Shown: in pieces, positions 19,377 to 30,044 of the stretch
Position numbering within the stretch: position 1 is the first letter of the stretch
Layout of the letters: every line of letters starts with the position of its first letter
Notes under the pieces: generated by a model
What the model saw: only the letters and a program-made list of their open reading frames with translations
The model's database searches: none
What the model was told of the DNA's origin: nothing
DNA from: Hyphomicrobiales bacterium
Lineage (GTDB): Bacteria; Pseudomonadota; Alphaproteobacteria; Rhizobiales; Rhizobiaceae
Length of the DNA stretch: 64,000 bases
Reading direction: 5' to 3'
Assembly: GCA_900473915.1 (NCBI GenBank)
Contig: UCNG01000010.1
Coordinates: 1-64,000 of the forward strand
Translations under genes and position numbers: made by a program

Positions 19377-20462
19377 ATGTCTCAGAATTCATTGCGACTT
19401 GTTGAGGAAAATTCAGTGGACAAGACTAAGGCTCTCGATGCGGCGCTGTCGCAGATCGAAAGGGCGTTCGGCAAAGGCTCGATCATGCGCCTTGGCCAGA
19501 ACGATCAGGTTGTCGAGATTGAAACGGTATCGACCGGATCGCTCTCGCTGGACATTGCGCTTGGCGTTGGTGGCTTGCCCAAAGGACGTATTGTCGAGAT
19601 TTACGGCCCGGAAAGCTCCGGTAAGACGACATTGGCGCTGCACACGATCGCGGAAGCACAGAAGAAGGGCGGTATCTGTGCATTCGTCGATGCGGAGCAT
19701 GCGCTTGATCCGGTCTATGCACGCAAGCTGGGTGTTGATCTTGAAAACCTGCTGATTTCGCAGCCGGATACGGGCGAGCAGGCGCTTGAAATCACCGATA
19801 CGCTTGTGCGTTCGGGCGCTATCGACGTTCTCGTTGTCGACTCTGTTGCTGCCCTGACGCCGCGCGCCGAAATCGAAGGTGAGATGGGTGACTCCCTGCC
19901 TGGCCTCCAGGCGCGTCTCATGAGCCAGGCGCTGCGCAAACTTACTGCATCGATCTCGCGTTCGAACTGCATGGTGATCTTCATCAACCAGATTCGCATG
20001 AAGATCGGTGTCATGTTCGGTTCGCCGGAAACGACGACTGGCGGTAACGCTCTCAAGTTCTATGCTTCGGTTCGGCTCGATATCCGCCGTATCGGCTCGA
20101 TCAAGGAGCGCGACGAAGTTGTTGGCAACCAGACTCGCGTGAAGGTCGTCAAGAACAAGCTTGCGCCGCCCTTCAAGCAGGTCGAATTTGACATCATGTA
20201 TGGAGCTGGCGTTTCCAAGACCGGCGAACTGGTCGATCTTGGCGTGAAGGCTGGTGTTGTCGAGAAGTCCGGTGCGTGGTTCTCGTATAATTCCCAGAGA
20301 CTGGGACAGGGCCGTGAAAACGCCAAGCAGTATCTCAAGGACAACCCGGAAGTGGCCCGCGAGATTGAGACGACACTTCGTCAGAATGCCGGGCTGATTG
20401 CCGAGCAGTTCCTTGAGGACGGCGGACCGGAAGACGACGCAGGCGACGCTGCAGAAATGTAA
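19377..20462 (+). CDS. recA: Recombinase RecA
   Basis: RecA (361 residues) forms filaments on single-stranded DNA, drives strand exchange and triggers LexA self-cleavage. The P-loop GPESSGKTT is at residues 77-85, and the DNA-binding loop region ([20 protein letters not shown]) and [17 protein letters not shown] are intact. The start is the ATG at 19377; an upstream in-frame extension to 19293 reads poorly and lacks the family N-terminus. A SOS box precedes the gene and a terminator follows. Confidence 0.98.
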   Translation: MSQNSLRLVEENSVDKTKALDAALSQIERAFGKGSIMRLGQNDQVVEIETVSTGSLSLDIALGVGGLPKGRIVEIYGPESSGKTTLALHTIAEAQKKGGICAFVDAEHALDPVYARKLGVDLENLLISQPDTGEQALEITDTLVRSGAIDVLVVDSVAALTPRAEIEGEMGDSLPGLQARLMSQALRKLTASISRSNCMVIFINQIRMKIGVMFGSPETTTGGNALKFYASVRLDIRRIGSIKERDEVVGNQTRVKVVKNKLAPPFKQVEFDIMYGAGVSKTGELVDLGVKAGVVEKSGAWFSYNSQRLGQGRENAKQYLKDNPEVAREIETTLRQNAGLIAEQFLEDGGPEDDAGDAAEM

Positions 20463-20785
20463 GAAGCAGTGTCGGTTGAATTTTCAAAGCCCCGTGCATT
20501 CGCGCGGGGCTTTGTTTTGGAAGGATGAATTCCTGCGGCGTGAAAAGTGCCTACCTGATCATCTTTCAGCAGAAATTGCTTTTATGGCGCAGCGTACTTA
20601 TCTGGACAGAAAAGCAAGGCACCGTTAAAAGCGGTCAACCGAAAACTCCACTTCACGTCCTAGCAGTGCGGGAGAGCCTCGGGCCTTCGACGACCGTTGG
20701 CGGCTGTGGGAGTTTGAACAGGACAATTGATGTAGCTTTCTGCGAAGCTTCATCCGTGCAGGGCAAACACGCCCAAAGGTGACTT
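20463..20785 (+). other. recA-alaS spacer
   Basis: This 323-nt gap holds the recA terminator at its start. The rest is presumably the alaS promoter and leader; I see no clear -35/-10 pair, no T-box and no ORF with a family-like protein. Confidence 0.5.
20487..20518 (+). terminator. Terminator after recA
   Basis: AAAGCCCCG (20487-20495) pairs with CGGGGCTTT (20506-20514), followed by GTTTT. It is T-rich and nearly symmetric. Confidence 0.88.
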
Positions 20786-23443
20786 ATGGCTGGCGTCAAC
20801 GAGATCAGGTCCACATTCCTCGATTATTTCCGCAAGAACGGGCATGAGGCCGTTCCATCGAGCCCACTCGTTCCGCGTAACGATCCGACGCTGATGTTCA
20901 CCAATGCGGGCATGGTGCAGTTCAAGAACGTTTTTACGGGTCTTGAACATCGCTCCTATAATCGCGCCACGACCTCCCAGAAATGCGTTCGCGCTGGCGG
21001 CAAGCACAACGATCTGGACAATGTCGGTTATACCGCACGTCACCATACTTTCTTTGAAATGCTGGGCAATTTCTCGTTCGGCGACTATTTCAAGGAAGAT
21101 GCCATCAGCTTCGCCTGGAACCTGATCACGAAGGAATTCGGCCTTCCAAAGGACAAGCTGCTCGTCACCGTTTATCATACGGATGATGACGCTGCGAATT
21201 ATTGGAAGAAGATTGCCGGTCTTTCCGACGACCGCATCATTCGCATTGCTACCAGCGATAATTTCTGGGCGATGGGCGATACCGGTCCTTGCGGTCCATG
21301 CTCGGAAATCTTCTTCGACCACGGCGATCATATCTGGGGCGGCCCTCCCGGATCGGCTGACGAAGACGGGGACCGTTTCATCGAAATCTGGAACCTTGTT
21401 TTCATGCAGTTCGAGCAGATCACGCCCGAACAGCGTATCGACCTGCCGCGTCCGTCCATCGACACCGGCATGGGACTGGAGCGCGTCGCAGCGGTCTTGC
21501 AGGGCGTGCATGACAATTACGATATAGATCTCTTCAAGGCCTTGATCCGCGCTTCCGAAGAAGCGACCGGCGTGAAGGCCGAAGGCGAATTTCGCGCCAG
21601 CCATCGCGTGATTGCCGATCATCTGCGCGCTTCGAGCTTCCTGATCGCTGATGGCGTGCTGCCGTCCAATGAAGGTCGCGGCTATGTGCTGCGCCGCATC
21701 ATGCGCCGCGCAATGCGCCACGCACAGCTGTTGGGTGCGAAAGAGCCGCTGATGTGGCGTCTGCTGCCCGCCCTGATCCGCGAAATGGGACAGGCTTACC
21801 CGGAACTGATCCGCGCCGATGCGTTGATCTCGGAAACGCTCAAGCTCGAGGAAACCCGTTTCCGCAAGACGCTTGATCGTGGCCTGGGTCTTCTGTCGGA
21901 TGCAACGGAAAACCTCGTTGAAGGTGATCGCCTCGATGGTGAAACTGCTTTCAAGCTGTACGATACTTATGGTTTCCCGCTTGATCTGACGCAGGATGCG
22001 CTGCGCCAGCGCGGCATTGCTGTCGATACGGAAGGTTTCAGTGCCGCCATGGAACGCCAAAAGGCCGAAGCGCGCGCCAACTGGGCCGGTTCTGGCGAGG
22101 CTGCGACAGAAACCATCTGGTTCGGCGTAAAGGACAAGGTCGGCGCGACTGAGTTCCTTGGTTATGAAACCGAAAGCGCGGAAGGTGTTATCACGGCGCT
22201 TGTTCGCGATGGCGCAGAAGTGCAGTCCGTTGCCGAGGGCGAAGCTGTTTCGGTCGTGGTCAACCAGACGCCGTTCTACGGAGAATCGGGTGGCCAGCAG
22301 GGCGATACGGGTACGATCTCCGGTGAAGGTTTTGTCATCACCGTCAAGGATACGCAGAAGAAGGGCGAGGGCGTCTTCGTTCACATCGGCGAAGTTACCA
22401 AGGGTACGGCCAAGACCGGCGATGCGGTTGAGTTGAAAGTGGATTCGGTGCGCCGCACGCGCATCCGCTCCAACCATTCGGCGACGCATCTTCTGCATGA
22501 GGCGCTGCGGGAAACACTCGGCAGCCATGTTGCCCAGAAAGGTTCGCTCGTAGCACCTGACCGCTTGCGCTTCGACTTCTCGCATCCGAAGCCGATTTCG
22601 GCAGAAGAGCTGGCACAGGTTGAAAACCTTGCCAATGAAATCATTTTGCAGAACGCGCCCGTCAGTACGCGCCTGATGGCCGTAGACGATGCCATTGCCG
22701 AAGGTGCCATGGCGTTGTTCGGCGAGAAATACGGCGATGAAGTTCGCGTTGTTTCCATGGGCACCGCCAAGCATGGCCCGAAGGAAGGCAAGGCCTATTC
22801 TGTCGAGCTTTGCGGCGGCACGCATGTGCGCCAGACAGGCGATATCGGCCTTGTCCGCATCGTTTCGGAAGGTGCGGTTGCCGCCGGTGTTCGCCGTATG
22901 GAAGCGCTGACCGGCGAGGCGGCACGTCTTTATCTCGAAGAGCAGGACGAGCGCGTAAAGGCCATTGCTGGTGCATTGAAGACGACGCCGTCGGAAGCGC
23001 TGGAGCGGGTCAATGCGCTGCTTGATGAACGCAAGAAGCTCGAACGCGAACTCGCAGATGCCCGCAAGAAGCTGGCGCTCGGCGGCGGTTCGGCAGAGGG
23101 TGGCAGCGCCGTTGAAGCCGTGAATGGCGTCAATTTCCTCGGCAAGATCGTGACCGGCGTTTCCCCGCGCGACCTGAAGCCGCTTGCCGATGAAGGCAAG
23201 AAGCAAGTCGGCTCCGGCGTCGTGCTGTTCATCGGCGTGGGCGAAGATAACAAGGCCAGTGCTGTCGCCGCCGTGACGGAAGATCTGGTCGGCCGTTTCA
23301 GCGCGGTCGATCTGGTCCGCGCAGCTTCGGCGGCGCTTGGTGGCGCAGGTGGAGGCGGTCGCCCGGACATGGCGCAGGCCGGTGGGCCCGATGGCGCGAA
23401 GGCACCAGATGCAATCGCCGCTGTTAAGGCTCTCATTGGTTAA
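20786..23443 (+). CDS. alaS: Alanyl-tRNA synthetase
   Basis: AlaRS (885 residues, E. coli 876) charges tRNA-Ala. It has the class II catalytic core at the N-terminus ([14 protein letters not shown], then the tRNA-recognition region), the editing domain with zinc ligands His564, His568, Cys676 and His680 (HSATH and CGGTH), and a C-terminal DHHA1 oligomerisation domain with [16 protein letters not shown] roughly 900-residue reading frame on the opposite strand is a codon-bias shadow. A bidirectional terminator follows. Confidence 0.97.
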   Translation: MAGVNEIRSTFLDYFRKNGHEAVPSSPLVPRNDPTLMFTNAGMVQFKNVFTGLEHRSYNRATTSQKCVRAGGKHNDLDNVGYTARHHTFFEMLGNFSFGDYFKEDAISFAWNLITKEFGLPKDKLLVTVYHTDDDAANYWKKIAGLSDDRIIRIATSDNFWAMGDTGPCGPCSEIFFDHGDHIWGGPPGSADEDGDRFIEIWNLVFMQFEQITPEQRIDLPRPSIDTGMGLERVAAVLQGVHDNYDIDLFKALIRASEEATGVKAEGEFRASHRVIADHLRASSFLIADGVLPSNEGRGYVLRRIMRRAMRHAQLLGAKEPLMWRLLPALIREMGQAYPELIRADALISETLKLEETRFRKTLDRGLGLLSDATENLVEGDRLDGETAFKLYDTYGFPLDLTQDALRQRGIAVDTEGFSAAMERQKAEARANWAGSGEAATETIWFGVKDKVGATEFLGYETESAEGVITALVRDGAEVQSVAEGEAVSVVVNQTPFYGESGGQQGDTGTISGEGFVITVKDTQKKGEGVFVHIGEVTKGTAKTGDAVELKVDSVRRTRIRSNHSATHLLHEALRETLGSHVAQKGSLVAPDRLRFDFSHPKPISAEELAQVENLANEIILQNAPVSTRLMAVDDAIAEGAMALFGEKYGDEVRVVSMGTAKHGPKEGKAYSVELCGGTHVRQTGDIGLVRIVSEGAVAAGVRRMEALTGEAARLYLEEQDERVKAIAGALKTTPSEALERVNALLDERKKLERELADARKKLALGGGSAEGGSAVEAVNGVNFLGKIVTGVSPRDLKPLADEGKKQVGSGVVLFIGVGEDNKASAVAAVTEDLVGRFSAVDLVRAASAALGGAGGGGRPDMAQAGGPDGAKAPDAIAAVKALIG

Positions 23444-23461
23444 GGCCATATATGGAAGTGG

Positions 23462-23489
23462 AAAAGCCGGGTTTTTGCCCGGCTTTTCT
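23462..23489. terminator. Bidirectional terminator between alaS and the ABM gene
   Basis: AAAAGCCGGG (23462-23471) pairs with CCCGGCTTTT (23478-23487). A and T runs on both sides make it suited to end alaS (+) and the convergent ABM gene (-). Confidence 0.9.
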
Positions 23490-23839
23490 TATGCGGCATG
23501 GACGGCCCGGCTGTCTTCGGGTGCTTCAATACGCTCCTTCAGGCCATAATCACGCATGACGGCCGCTACGCGCAGACGGTAATTCTCAAAAACACCGTCG
23601 CGGCCCTGTCCCTGTGCTACCCGATGAGAGGGCAGATTGCGCCATTCGCGCACGGCTTCTTCGTCGCGCCAGAAAGAGAGCGAGAGCAGCTTGTCGGGAT
23701 CGGCCAAGCTCTGAAAACGTTCAATCGACAGAAAGCCGTCGATCTTTGCAAGATCTTCCCGCAGGTTTGCGGCAATGGCGAGATATTGGCCGCGCCTGTC
23801 GTCATCGGCTGGCCAGACTTCGAATATGACGGCGATCAT
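23489..23839 (-). CDS. Antibiotic biosynthesis monooxygenase (ABM) domain protein
   Basis: This 116-residue protein resembles the small dimeric alpha+beta-barrel ABM family: a leading MIAVIFEVWPA strand, FLSIERFQSLADPDKLLSLSFWRDEEAVREWRN in the middle, and a polar tail. Members include cofactor-free monooxygenases and haem-degrading enzymes, but the fold is also used for sensing, so the substrate is unknown. Its ATG overlaps the stop of the NIPSNAP gene (ATGA), so the two are translationally coupled and divergent from an ArsR-type regulator. Confidence 0.75.
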   Translation of the reverse strand: MIAVIFEVWPADDDRRGQYLAIAANLREDLAKIDGFLSIERFQSLADPDKLLSLSFWRDEEAVREWRNLPSHRVAQGQGRDGVFENYRLRVAAVMRDYGLKERIEAPEDSRAVHAA

Positions 23840-24165
23840 GGCTTGATGAACTCCCCATGGGGTGCGGATTGGAGTTTGAGGAAGATGCGATCCTCGGATC
23901 GGATGAATTGTTCCCGGCGCGCGAATTCATAATTCTCCCGTCCCAGCGGATCGGCGGCGAGCCGGGCCCGGTATGCCTCGTAAGCAGCAAGGTTTTCGAT
24001 AGAGTAGGCGCCATAGGCCGTTGTCGACGATCCTTCATGCGGCCCGAAATAACCGATGAGATTGGCGCCGCATCGCGGAATGGCCTGTCCCCAATTGCGT
24101 GCATATTCGGCAAATGCATCCGCCTTGAACGGGTCGATCTGATAGCGGATGAAACAGGTAATCAT
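23836..24165 (-). CDS. NIPSNAP family protein
   Basis: This 109-residue protein matches the NIPSNAP family, also a ferredoxin-like alpha+beta fold: MITCFIRYQIDPFKADAFAEYAR at the start and FGPHEGSSTTAYGAYS in the middle. The start is the ATG at 24165 with GGAG 6 nt upstream; a longer frame would begin at a TTG inside the leader. It is the first gene of a pair with the ABM gene. The family's biochemical role in bacteria is not settled. Confidence 0.75.
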   Translation of the reverse strand: MITCFIRYQIDPFKADAFAEYARNWGQAIPRCGANLIGYFGPHEGSSTTAYGAYSIENLAAYEAYRARLAADPLGRENYEFARREQFIRSEDRIFLKLQSAPHGEFIKP

Positions 24166-24213
24166 GCATGTCTCCTTCAAATGCCTGTCTTCGATGGTGA
24201 CAATGTAGCAATT

Positions 24214-24231
24214 GAAATATCTCTATAGTTC
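24214..24231. promoter_or_regulatory. Operator-like dyad between the NIPSNAP and ArsR genes
   Basis: GAA-N-TAT-N4-ATA-N-TTC, an 18-bp imperfect palindrome (12 of 18 positions symmetric), lies in the 81-nt divergent intergenic region, 15 nt before the regulator ATG. ArsR-family repressors bind 12-2-12 type AT-rich dyads, so this is a plausible shared operator. It is inferred from symmetry only. Confidence 0.45.
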
Positions 24232-24246
24232 GGTTAGCATCGAAGT

Positions 24247-24936
24247 ATGAAAGATGGCCCGATCATAGCTTCCGTTGCTGCACTCCTTGGCGATCCTGCG
24301 CGCGCAAACATGCTCACGGCGTTGATGGATGGCCGCGCGCTGACGGTCAGCGAACTTGCGTCGGCCGCAGGCGTGACGCTGCAAACGGCAAGCGGACATC
24401 TTGCAAAGCTCGATGCAGCCAATCTGCTGGTTGCGGAGAAGCAGGGGCGGCACCGCTATTTCCGTCTTTCAGGAACGGATGTGGCACAGGTTCTGGAAGG
24501 ACTGATGGGGCTTGCGCAACGTACCGGCGCTGTGCGGGTGCGGACTGGTCCCAAAGATCAGGCGCTGCGCAAGGCGCGGATTTGCTATGATCATCTGGCT
24601 GGCGAACGCGGTGTCGAGATGCTCGATGCCTCGCATCGGCTGGGGTTGATCGCCGATGGCAACGAGCCGGTGCTGACAGAGAAGGGCAAATCGTTTTTCA
24701 GTTGCCTTGGCGTGGATGTGAGCCATCTGGAGCAGGGCAAGCGCCCGGTCTGCCGCCACTGTCTCGACTGGAGCGAACGCCGCAATCATTTGGGCGGTGC
24801 GCTTGGTGCCGCGCTGTTGAACCATTTCATTTCGCAAGGATGGGCACGTCGGGAAGAGGGGCGCGTCATCGCGTTTTCGCCCAAGGGGGCGCAGGCTTTC
24901 TCGCGGACGTTTGAACTGGCTGGCCAGATTACGTGA
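24247..24936 (+). CDS. ArsR-family winged-helix transcriptional regulator
   Basis: This 229-residue protein has an N-terminal winged helix (about residues 8-85; LTVSELASAAGVTLQTASGHLAKLDAA) and a longer C-terminal part with CRHCLDWSERRNHLGGALG. The ELCVCDL metal motif of ArsR/SmtB is missing from the recognition helix, so it is not a classic arsenite or zinc sensor; the CxxC in CRHC may bind a metal or sense redox. It is divergent from the NIPSNAP-ABM pair and probably controls it and itself. Confidence 0.82.
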   Translation: MKDGPIIASVAALLGDPARANMLTALMDGRALTVSELASAAGVTLQTASGHLAKLDAANLLVAEKQGRHRYFRLSGTDVAQVLEGLMGLAQRTGAVRVRTGPKDQALRKARICYDHLAGERGVEMLDASHRLGLIADGNEPVLTEKGKSFFSCLGVDVSHLEQGKRPVCRHCLDWSERRNHLGGALGAALLNHFISQGWARREEGRVIAFSPKGAQAFSRTFELAGQIT

Positions 24937-24960
24937 TCTGAACAGCCAGTGAATTCAGTA

Positions 24961-25581
24961 TCAGTGTTGTGTGGCGGCCGCGGCTGCGTCGTCCAACTCT
25001 GTGGCCCGTTTCATCGCGGGGCGATCCTTCAGGCGATCCCAATAGGCTACGAACGCGCCACGGGCAGGCAAAGTGCCAAAGCGCAGACCCCAGCCAATGT
25101 GTGAACCGACATAAACGTCAGCCGCCGTGAAACGGTCGCCGGTGATGTAGGGATGCTGTGATACCGCTTTTTCCAAAGTGTTGACCACCGTGTCGTAATT
25201 GCCGTAGCCGACCATCCCCTGCTTGTCTGCCGGGATTTCGAAGCCAAGCGCATGATTGGACAAGGCGGCTTCCACGGGGCCGGATGCGAAGAAAAGCCAG
25301 CGGAAGAAATCCGCGCGCTCATCGGGGTGCGGCGCCAGACCGACCTCGGGAAATGTCGTTGCCAGATAGGCGCAGATCGCCGCCACTTCCGTCACCACGG
25401 CATCGCCGTGGCGGAGCGCTGGAACTTTTCCCATCGGGTTGATCGTGCAGTAGTCGGGGCCCTTCATTGGAGGTCCGAAATCCAGTATTTCCACGTCATA
25501 GGGTTTGCCGATCTCTTCCAGCATCCAGCGCGCGATACGTCCGCGCGACATCGGGTTGGTATAGAGCTTCAACTCAGCCAT
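24961..25581 (-). CDS. Glutathione S-transferase family protein
   Basis: This 206-residue cytosolic GST has an N-terminal thioredoxin-like domain (LYTNPMSRGRIARWMLEEIG, with Ser12 as possible catalytic residue; NPMGKVPALRHGD for glutathione gamma-glutamyl binding) and an all-helical C-terminal domain (YITGDRFTAADVYVGSHIG). Substrate is unknown. A GGAGG precedes the ATG. It ends convergently with the ArsR gene and lies upstream of nothing but a terminator for icd. Confidence 0.88.
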   Translation of the reverse strand: MAELKLYTNPMSRGRIARWMLEEIGKPYDVEILDFGPPMKGPDYCTINPMGKVPALRHGDAVVTEVAAICAYLATTFPEVGLAPHPDERADFFRWLFFASGPVEAALSNHALGFEIPADKQGMVGYGNYDTVVNTLEKAVSQHPYITGDRFTAADVYVGSHIGWGLRFGTLPARGAFVAYWDRLKDRPAMKRATELDDAAAAATQH

Positions 25582-25631
25582 TTCATCCTCCCTGTAAGAA
25601 AGGGCAGGATGCGCTTTTTCCCTTGAAAAAG

Positions 25632-25665
25632 AAATAAAAAACCCGGCAGCAGCGCTGCCGGGTTT
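25632..25665 (-). terminator. Terminator of icd
   Basis: A perfect 12-bp stem (25639-25650 with 25654-25665) closes a 3-nt loop. Read on the minus strand it is followed by a TTTTTATTTC tail, immediately downstream of icd. Confidence 0.92.
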
Positions 25666-25694
25666 GCATTTCGACGATGGGGTCGAATATTCTA

Positions 25695-26909
25695 TCAGGC
25701 GGCCATAGCCTTTTTCAGGTTCTCATCGATCTTGTCGAGGAATCCGGTGGTCGAAAGCCAAGGCTGATCCGGGCCGATGAGCAGCGCCAGATCCTTGGTC
25801 ATGTAACCGCTTTCAACGGTGTCCACGCAGACCTTCTCCAGCGTGTCGGCAAAACGCTTCAGCTCGGCATTGTCGTCAAGCTTGGCGCGGTGAGCGAGAC
25901 CGCGGGTCCATGCGAAGATCGAAGCGATCGAGTTGGTCGAGGTTTCCTCGCCCTTCTGATGCTGGCGATAGTGACGAGTCACGGTGCCGTGGGCAGCTTC
26001 AGCTTCAACGGTCTTGCCATCCGGCGTCATCAGAACGGAGGTCATCAGGCCAAGCGAACCGAAGCCCTGCGCCACGATGTCCGACTGAACGTCGCCGTCA
26101 TAGTTCTTACATGCCCAGACGTAGCCGCCCGACCACTTGAGGGCCGAAGCAACCATGTCGTCGATGAGGCGGTGTTCGTACCAGATTTTCTTTTCTTCGA
26201 ACTTCGACTTGAATTCGGCGTCGAACACTTCCTGGAAGATATCCTTGAAGCGGCCGTCATAGGCCTTCAGGATGGTGTTCTTCGTGGAGAGGTAGACCGG
26301 ATAGCCGCGCTGCAGGCCGTAGTTGAACGAAGCGCGGGCGAATTCGCGGATCGATTCGTCAAGGTTGTACATGGCAAGAGCCACGCCAGCCGAAGGAGCC
26401 TGATAGACTTCGTGTTCGATGGTCTCGCCATCTTCACCGACGAATTTGATCGTCAGCGTGCCCTTGCCGGGGAACTTGAAATCCGTCGCGCGGTATTGGT
26501 CGCCGAATGCATGGCGGCCAACGATGATCGGCTGGGTCCAGCCCGGTACAAGGCGCGGAACGTTCTTGCAGATGATTGGCTCGCGGAAGATCACGCCGCC
26601 CAGAATATTGCGGATGGTGCCGTTCGGCGACTTCCACATTTTCTTGAGCTTGAATTCTTCAACGCGCGCTTCGTCGGGCGTGATGGTTGCGCACTTCACG
26701 CCGACGCCATGTTCCTTGATGGCATTGGCTGCATCGATGGTGACCTGGTCGTTGGTCGCATCGCGGTTCTCAACCGATAGATCGTAATATTTCAGATCGA
26801 TGTCGAGGTAAGGATGGATAAGCTTGTCCTTGATGAACTGCCAGATAATGCGGGTCATCTCGTCGCCGTCGAGTTCGACGACCGGATTCGCAACCTTGAT
26901 TTTTGCCAT
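25695..26909 (-). CDS. icd: NADP-dependent isocitrate dehydrogenase
   Basis: Icd (404 residues) oxidises isocitrate to 2-oxoglutarate and makes NADPH in the TCA cycle. The substrate-binding [12 protein letters not shown] motif (Ser94 to about residue 105) is that of the homodimeric, eukaryote-like subfamily II, unlike the E. coli type. The start is the ATG at 26909; the frame extends 15 codons further upstream but lacks family-like sequence there. It is monocistronic with its own terminator. Confidence 0.96.
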   Translation of the reverse strand: MAKIKVANPVVELDGDEMTRIIWQFIKDKLIHPYLDIDLKYYDLSVENRDATNDQVTIDAANAIKEHGVGVKCATITPDEARVEEFKLKKMWKSPNGTIRNILGGVIFREPIICKNVPRLVPGWTQPIIVGRHAFGDQYRATDFKFPGKGTLTIKFVGEDGETIEHEVYQAPSAGVALAMYNLDESIREFARASFNYGLQRGYPVYLSTKNTILKAYDGRFKDIFQEVFDAEFKSKFEEKKIWYEHRLIDDMVASALKWSGGYVWACKNYDGDVQSDIVAQGFGSLGLMTSVLMTPDGKTVEAEAAHGTVTRHYRQHQKGEETSTNSIASIFAWTRGLAHRAKLDDNAELKRFADTLEKVCVDTVESGYMTKDLALLIGPDQPWLSTTGFLDKIDENLKKAMAA

Positions 26910-27034
26910 GGATGAAGCCTCTTTTTCAATGCGTCGCGCCCGTATAGCACTCACGGCGAATAAGGCAAAGCGTATGAGGCTTATTCTTTGGCCTATAAAC
27001 CTTCTGAATGGTCAAAATTTCGGGAGAGAGCCGA

Positions 27035-27445
27035 TCATGCCGCGCGGTGTGCAGCATGATCGCTATCGCGCGATTTTTCCCACGAGGATTGCCGCTGACG
27101 ATAGTTTTTCTCTTCGCTCGCCAGAATGGCGTCAGCATCCAGCGTGGAAATGGCAGCCGACTTGTCTGAGGGGACAAGACCATTCAGCTGCAGCGAAAGA
27201 TAGCGTCCGCAGCAGACCCGCAGAAACGAGGCGAAATTGTCGAGGTCGTGCCCTTCATCCCGGGATTCATCGTAGAGCTTGCCGATAAGGCGACTGACAG
27301 TGAGATCATCGCGCGCCGCAATATCTTCCAGAGCCCACCAGAAAAAATTTTCAAGCCGCACGCTGGTTACAACGCCGTCTATGCGCAGTGATCGTGTCAC
27401 GCTTAGCCAGAGTTCAGGATTGGCGCCGATGAACAGCCTGCACAT
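27035..27445 (-). CDS. Ribbon-helix-helix domain protein
   Basis: This 136-residue protein has an RHH_4-like domain in the N-terminal half: SLRIDGVVTSVRLENFFWWALEDIAARDDLTVSRLIGKLYDE gives a basic strand followed by two helices. This fold usually binds DNA as a dimer, but no target is evident. The C-terminal 45 residues are polar and probably flexible. The GGAGGAAACC ribosome binding site is identical to that of the PfpI gene upstream. Confidence 0.75.
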   Translation of the reverse strand: MCRLFIGANPELWLSVTRSLRIDGVVTSVRLENFFWWALEDIAARDDLTVSRLIGKLYDESRDEGHDLDNFASFLRVCCGRYLSLQLNGLVPSDKSAAISTLDADAILASEEKNYRQRQSSWEKSRDSDHAAHRAA

Positions 27446-27531
27446 GGTTTCCTCCGGATCGTTCTCCCGAACTTACTGTCGCGCAGTTTTGTCCCACCTG
27501 CAACCTTGATGGTCACAGGCGGGTGTTGCGA

Positions 27532-28116
27532 TCAGCTGTGGGTGATCCTTGTGCCGAGGACTGCAAGGAACTGTGCCAGCCAGGCCGGATGAGCAGGCCA
27601 TGCAGGCGAGGTGACGAGATTGCCATCCGTCACGGCCTGATCGACCGGGATATCGGCATAGGTGCCGCCAGCAAGTTCAACTTCAGGGCGACATGCCGGA
27701 TAAGCGGAGCAGGTGCGGCCCTGCAGAACGCGCGCTGCAGCCAGCAATTGCGCGCCGTGGCAGACCGCGGCGACGGGCTTGTTCGCATCGAAGAAGTGCT
27801 TCACCAGGGCGATAACATTGTTGTCGAGACGCAGATATTCCGGCGCACGGCCACCGGGAATGACAAGTGCGTCATAGCTTTCCGGCTTCACGTCGGCGAA
27901 TGTTGCATTGAGGGTGAAGTTATGCCCCGGCTTTTCCGTATAGGTCTGGTGGCCCTCGAAGTCGTGAATGGCTGTCGCGATATGATCGCCAGCTTTCTTG
28001 CCTGGGCAGACGGCGTGCACCGTATGACCAACGGTCAACAGCGTCTGGAACGGGACCATGGTTTCATAGTCCTCACCAAAGTCGCCGCAAAGCATCAGTA
28101 TTTTCTTACCGGACAT
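27532..28116 (-). CDS. DJ-1/PfpI family protein
   Basis: This 194-residue protein has the class I glutamine amidotransferase-like fold. The nucleophile elbow is AVCHGAQ with Cys119-His120, and the Glu-containing [10 protein letters not shown] loop is present. Family members are stress proteases, glyoxalases or deglycases, and the exact activity cannot be told from sequence. It may share a promoter with the downstream RHH gene, 86 nt away. Confidence 0.85.
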   Translation of the reverse strand: MSGKKILMLCGDFGEDYETMVPFQTLLTVGHTVHAVCPGKKAGDHIATAIHDFEGHQTYTEKPGHNFTLNATFADVKPESYDALVIPGGRAPEYLRLDNNVIALVKHFFDANKPVAAVCHGAQLLAAARVLQGRTCSAYPACRPEVELAGGTYADIPVDQAVTDGNLVTSPAWPAHPAWLAQFLAVLGTRITHS

Positions 28117-28292
28117 GGTTTCCTCCCTTGATCGTGCATCTGGTGGCGGCAGTCTGGCACGAATGGGCGGTGAGCAGGTGTTATCGGGCTACTACACGGG
28201 CTTTTCGTCCGAACACGTAAGGGGAATCTTTGCGATTCAGCGTCAATTATGTCAGGGAAGCGCCACGATTTTATAGCACAGCGGAAAACATC

Positions 28293-29138
28293 ATGGCAGG
28301 AACAGATAAACAGCGCCCCATTCTCGCGGAAGGACCGGCAATCGTGCTGGTGGAGCCGCAATTGCCGGAGAACATCGGCATGGTGGCGCGCGCCATGGCG
28401 AATTTCGGACTGGTGGAACTACGCCTCGTCAAACCGCGCGAGGAGTTTCCAAGCGAAAAGGCGAGGGCTGCGGCGAGCAAGGCTGATCATGTGATCGACA
28501 ATGCGGTGGTCTATGACGATCTGCCTTCTGCTATTGCTGATCTCAATTTTGTTTATGCAACGACCGCACGCGAACGTGACGGTTTCAAGCAGGTTCGAAG
28601 TGCGGTGGAAGCCGGTGGCGAGTTGCGCCGTCGTTTCAGGAGTGGAGAGAAGACAGGTATCCTGTTCGGCCGCGAACGCTTTGGTCTCAGCAATGAAGAA
28701 GTGGGACTGGCGGACGAACTGGTGACATTCCCCGTCAATCCAGCCTTCGCATCGCTGAACATCGCGCAGGCTGTCCTGCTTATGTCCTACGAGTGGATGA
28801 AGTCGGGACTTGAGACGGAAACGGAGACGGTGTTTCGCGGGCCGGAGCTTGAGATGGCGCCGAAACAGGAATTGCAGGGACTTTTCAACCATCTTGAAGA
28901 AGCCCTTGATGTGCGTGGTTATTTCCGCCCCGAAGCGCGCAAGGAAATCATGGTCAATAATCTGCGTGCTGTGCTGACGCGCGCCGGGTTTGCATCGGCA
29001 GAGTTGAAACTGCTCCGCGGCGTCATCACGTCGCTTGATGTTTTCACGCCGAAGAAGCCGCGTGGCTCCGGTGCGCCGGAAGGACGTGCGCGAAAGCCTG
29101 CGACCGAGGCTCCAGCAACAAAGGACAAGGACGAATGA
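28293..29138 (+). CDS. trmJ: SPOUT-family RNA 2'-O-methyltransferase (TrmJ-like)
   Basis: This 281-residue protein shows the three SPOUT motifs of Trm[19 protein letters not shown] (about 23-40), [12 protein letters not shown] and [20 protein letters not shown]. TrmJ methylates position 32 of tRNAs with S-adenosylmethionine. The ATG at 28293 is preferred; a TTG at 28230 has a better GGGGAA binding site and cannot be excluded. Its stop overlaps the murI ATG, so they form an operon. Confidence 0.85.
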   Translation: MAGTDKQRPILAEGPAIVLVEPQLPENIGMVARAMANFGLVELRLVKPREEFPSEKARAAASKADHVIDNAVVYDDLPSAIADLNFVYATTARERDGFKQVRSAVEAGGELRRRFRSGEKTGILFGRERFGLSNEEVGLADELVTFPVNPAFASLNIAQAVLLMSYEWMKSGLETETETVFRGPELEMAPKQELQGLFNHLEEALDVRGYFRPEARKEIMVNNLRAVLTRAGFASAELKLLRGVITSLDVFTPKKPRGSGAPEGRARKPATEAPATKDKDE

Positions 29139-29971
29139 AAAACGCACCCGCTGTGAGCTTTTCCGCTATCCCTTCTGTCGACCTTGAGAAACCCATTCTG
29201 GTTTTCGACAGCGGCATCGGTGGCTTGACGGTTTTGCGGGAAGCGCGGGTGCTGATGCCGGATCGCCGCTTCGTCTATGTCGCCGACGATGCCGGATTTC
29301 CCTATGGCGGATGGGAAGAAGACGCGTTGAGAGCCCGAATAGTAGAGCTATTCGGCAGGCTTATTGCCGCCTATGATCCGGAAATCGCGGTCATTGCCTG
29401 CAATACAGCCTCCACGCTGGTGCTGGACGATTTGCGGCAAGCCTTTCCTTCGGTGCCATTTGTTGGAACCGTACCGGCGATCAAGCCGGCTGCCGAAAGA
29501 ACTTCGTCAGGCCTTGTTTCCGTGCTGGCGACCCCCGGTACCGTCCGGCGCGCTTATACGCGCGATCTCATTCAATCCTTTGCTTCCCAGTGCCATGTTC
29601 GTCTTGTGGGTGCTGACCAACTTGCGGCAGTAGCGGAAGCACATATTCGTGGCGAGAAGATCAACGAGGCGCTGGTCGTGGAACAGATCGCCCCCTGTTT
29701 CATCGAACAGGATGGCAATCGGACCGACATTGTCGTGCTGGCCTGCACACACTATCCGTTTCTCGCCAACGTGTTTCGCCGCTTGGCGCCATGGCCGGTC
29801 GACTGGCTTGATCCTGCGGAAGCGATTGCCCGGCGCACTGTGTCACTCCTGAAGCCACGCCGCGCAGATGAAGAACTGCATCATCACGATGATCTGGCGG
29901 TCGTGACTTCCCAAAAACCGGACTACGCCATCCGCAGGCTTATGCAGGGTTTCGGTCTGCATTTCGCTTGA
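29135..29971 (+). CDS. murI: Glutamate racemase
   Basis: MurI (278 residues) makes D-glutamate for peptidoglycan. The two catalytic cysteines lie in IACNTAS and LACTHYPF, and the N-terminal [13 protein letters not shown] motif is conserved. It overlaps trmJ by 4 nt (ATGA). An aldo/keto reductase follows after 73 nt. Confidence 0.95.
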   Translation: MKNAPAVSFSAIPSVDLEKPILVFDSGIGGLTVLREARVLMPDRRFVYVADDAGFPYGGWEEDALRARIVELFGRLIAAYDPEIAVIACNTASTLVLDDLRQAFPSVPFVGTVPAIKPAAERTSSGLVSVLATPGTVRRAYTRDLIQSFASQCHVRLVGADQLAAVAEAHIRGEKINEALVVEQIAPCFIEQDGNRTDIVVLACTHYPFLANVFRRLAPWPVDWLDPAEAIARRTVSLLKPRRADEELHHHDDLAVVTSQKPDYAIRRLMQGFGLHFA

Positions 29972-30044
29972 TCCTTGCGCGTGGCCTTGAATTATGCGGC
30001 TAAGTGACAATCATGGCAGTGATCGTTTCACAGGGGAAAATGCA

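Noticed and set aside
20463-20785. T-box leader before alaS
   Set aside because: No T-box consensus or specifier stem is seen, and T-boxes are not expected in alphaproteobacteria.
20750-23449. An 899-codon open frame on the minus strand opposite alaS
   Set aside because: It mirrors alaS codon by codon and has no family motifs; long antisense frames are common in GC-rich codon-biased genes.
28230-28292. TTG start for the TrmJ-like gene
   Set aside because: It has a good GGGGAA site, but the extra 21 residues are not family-like; kept only as an alternative.
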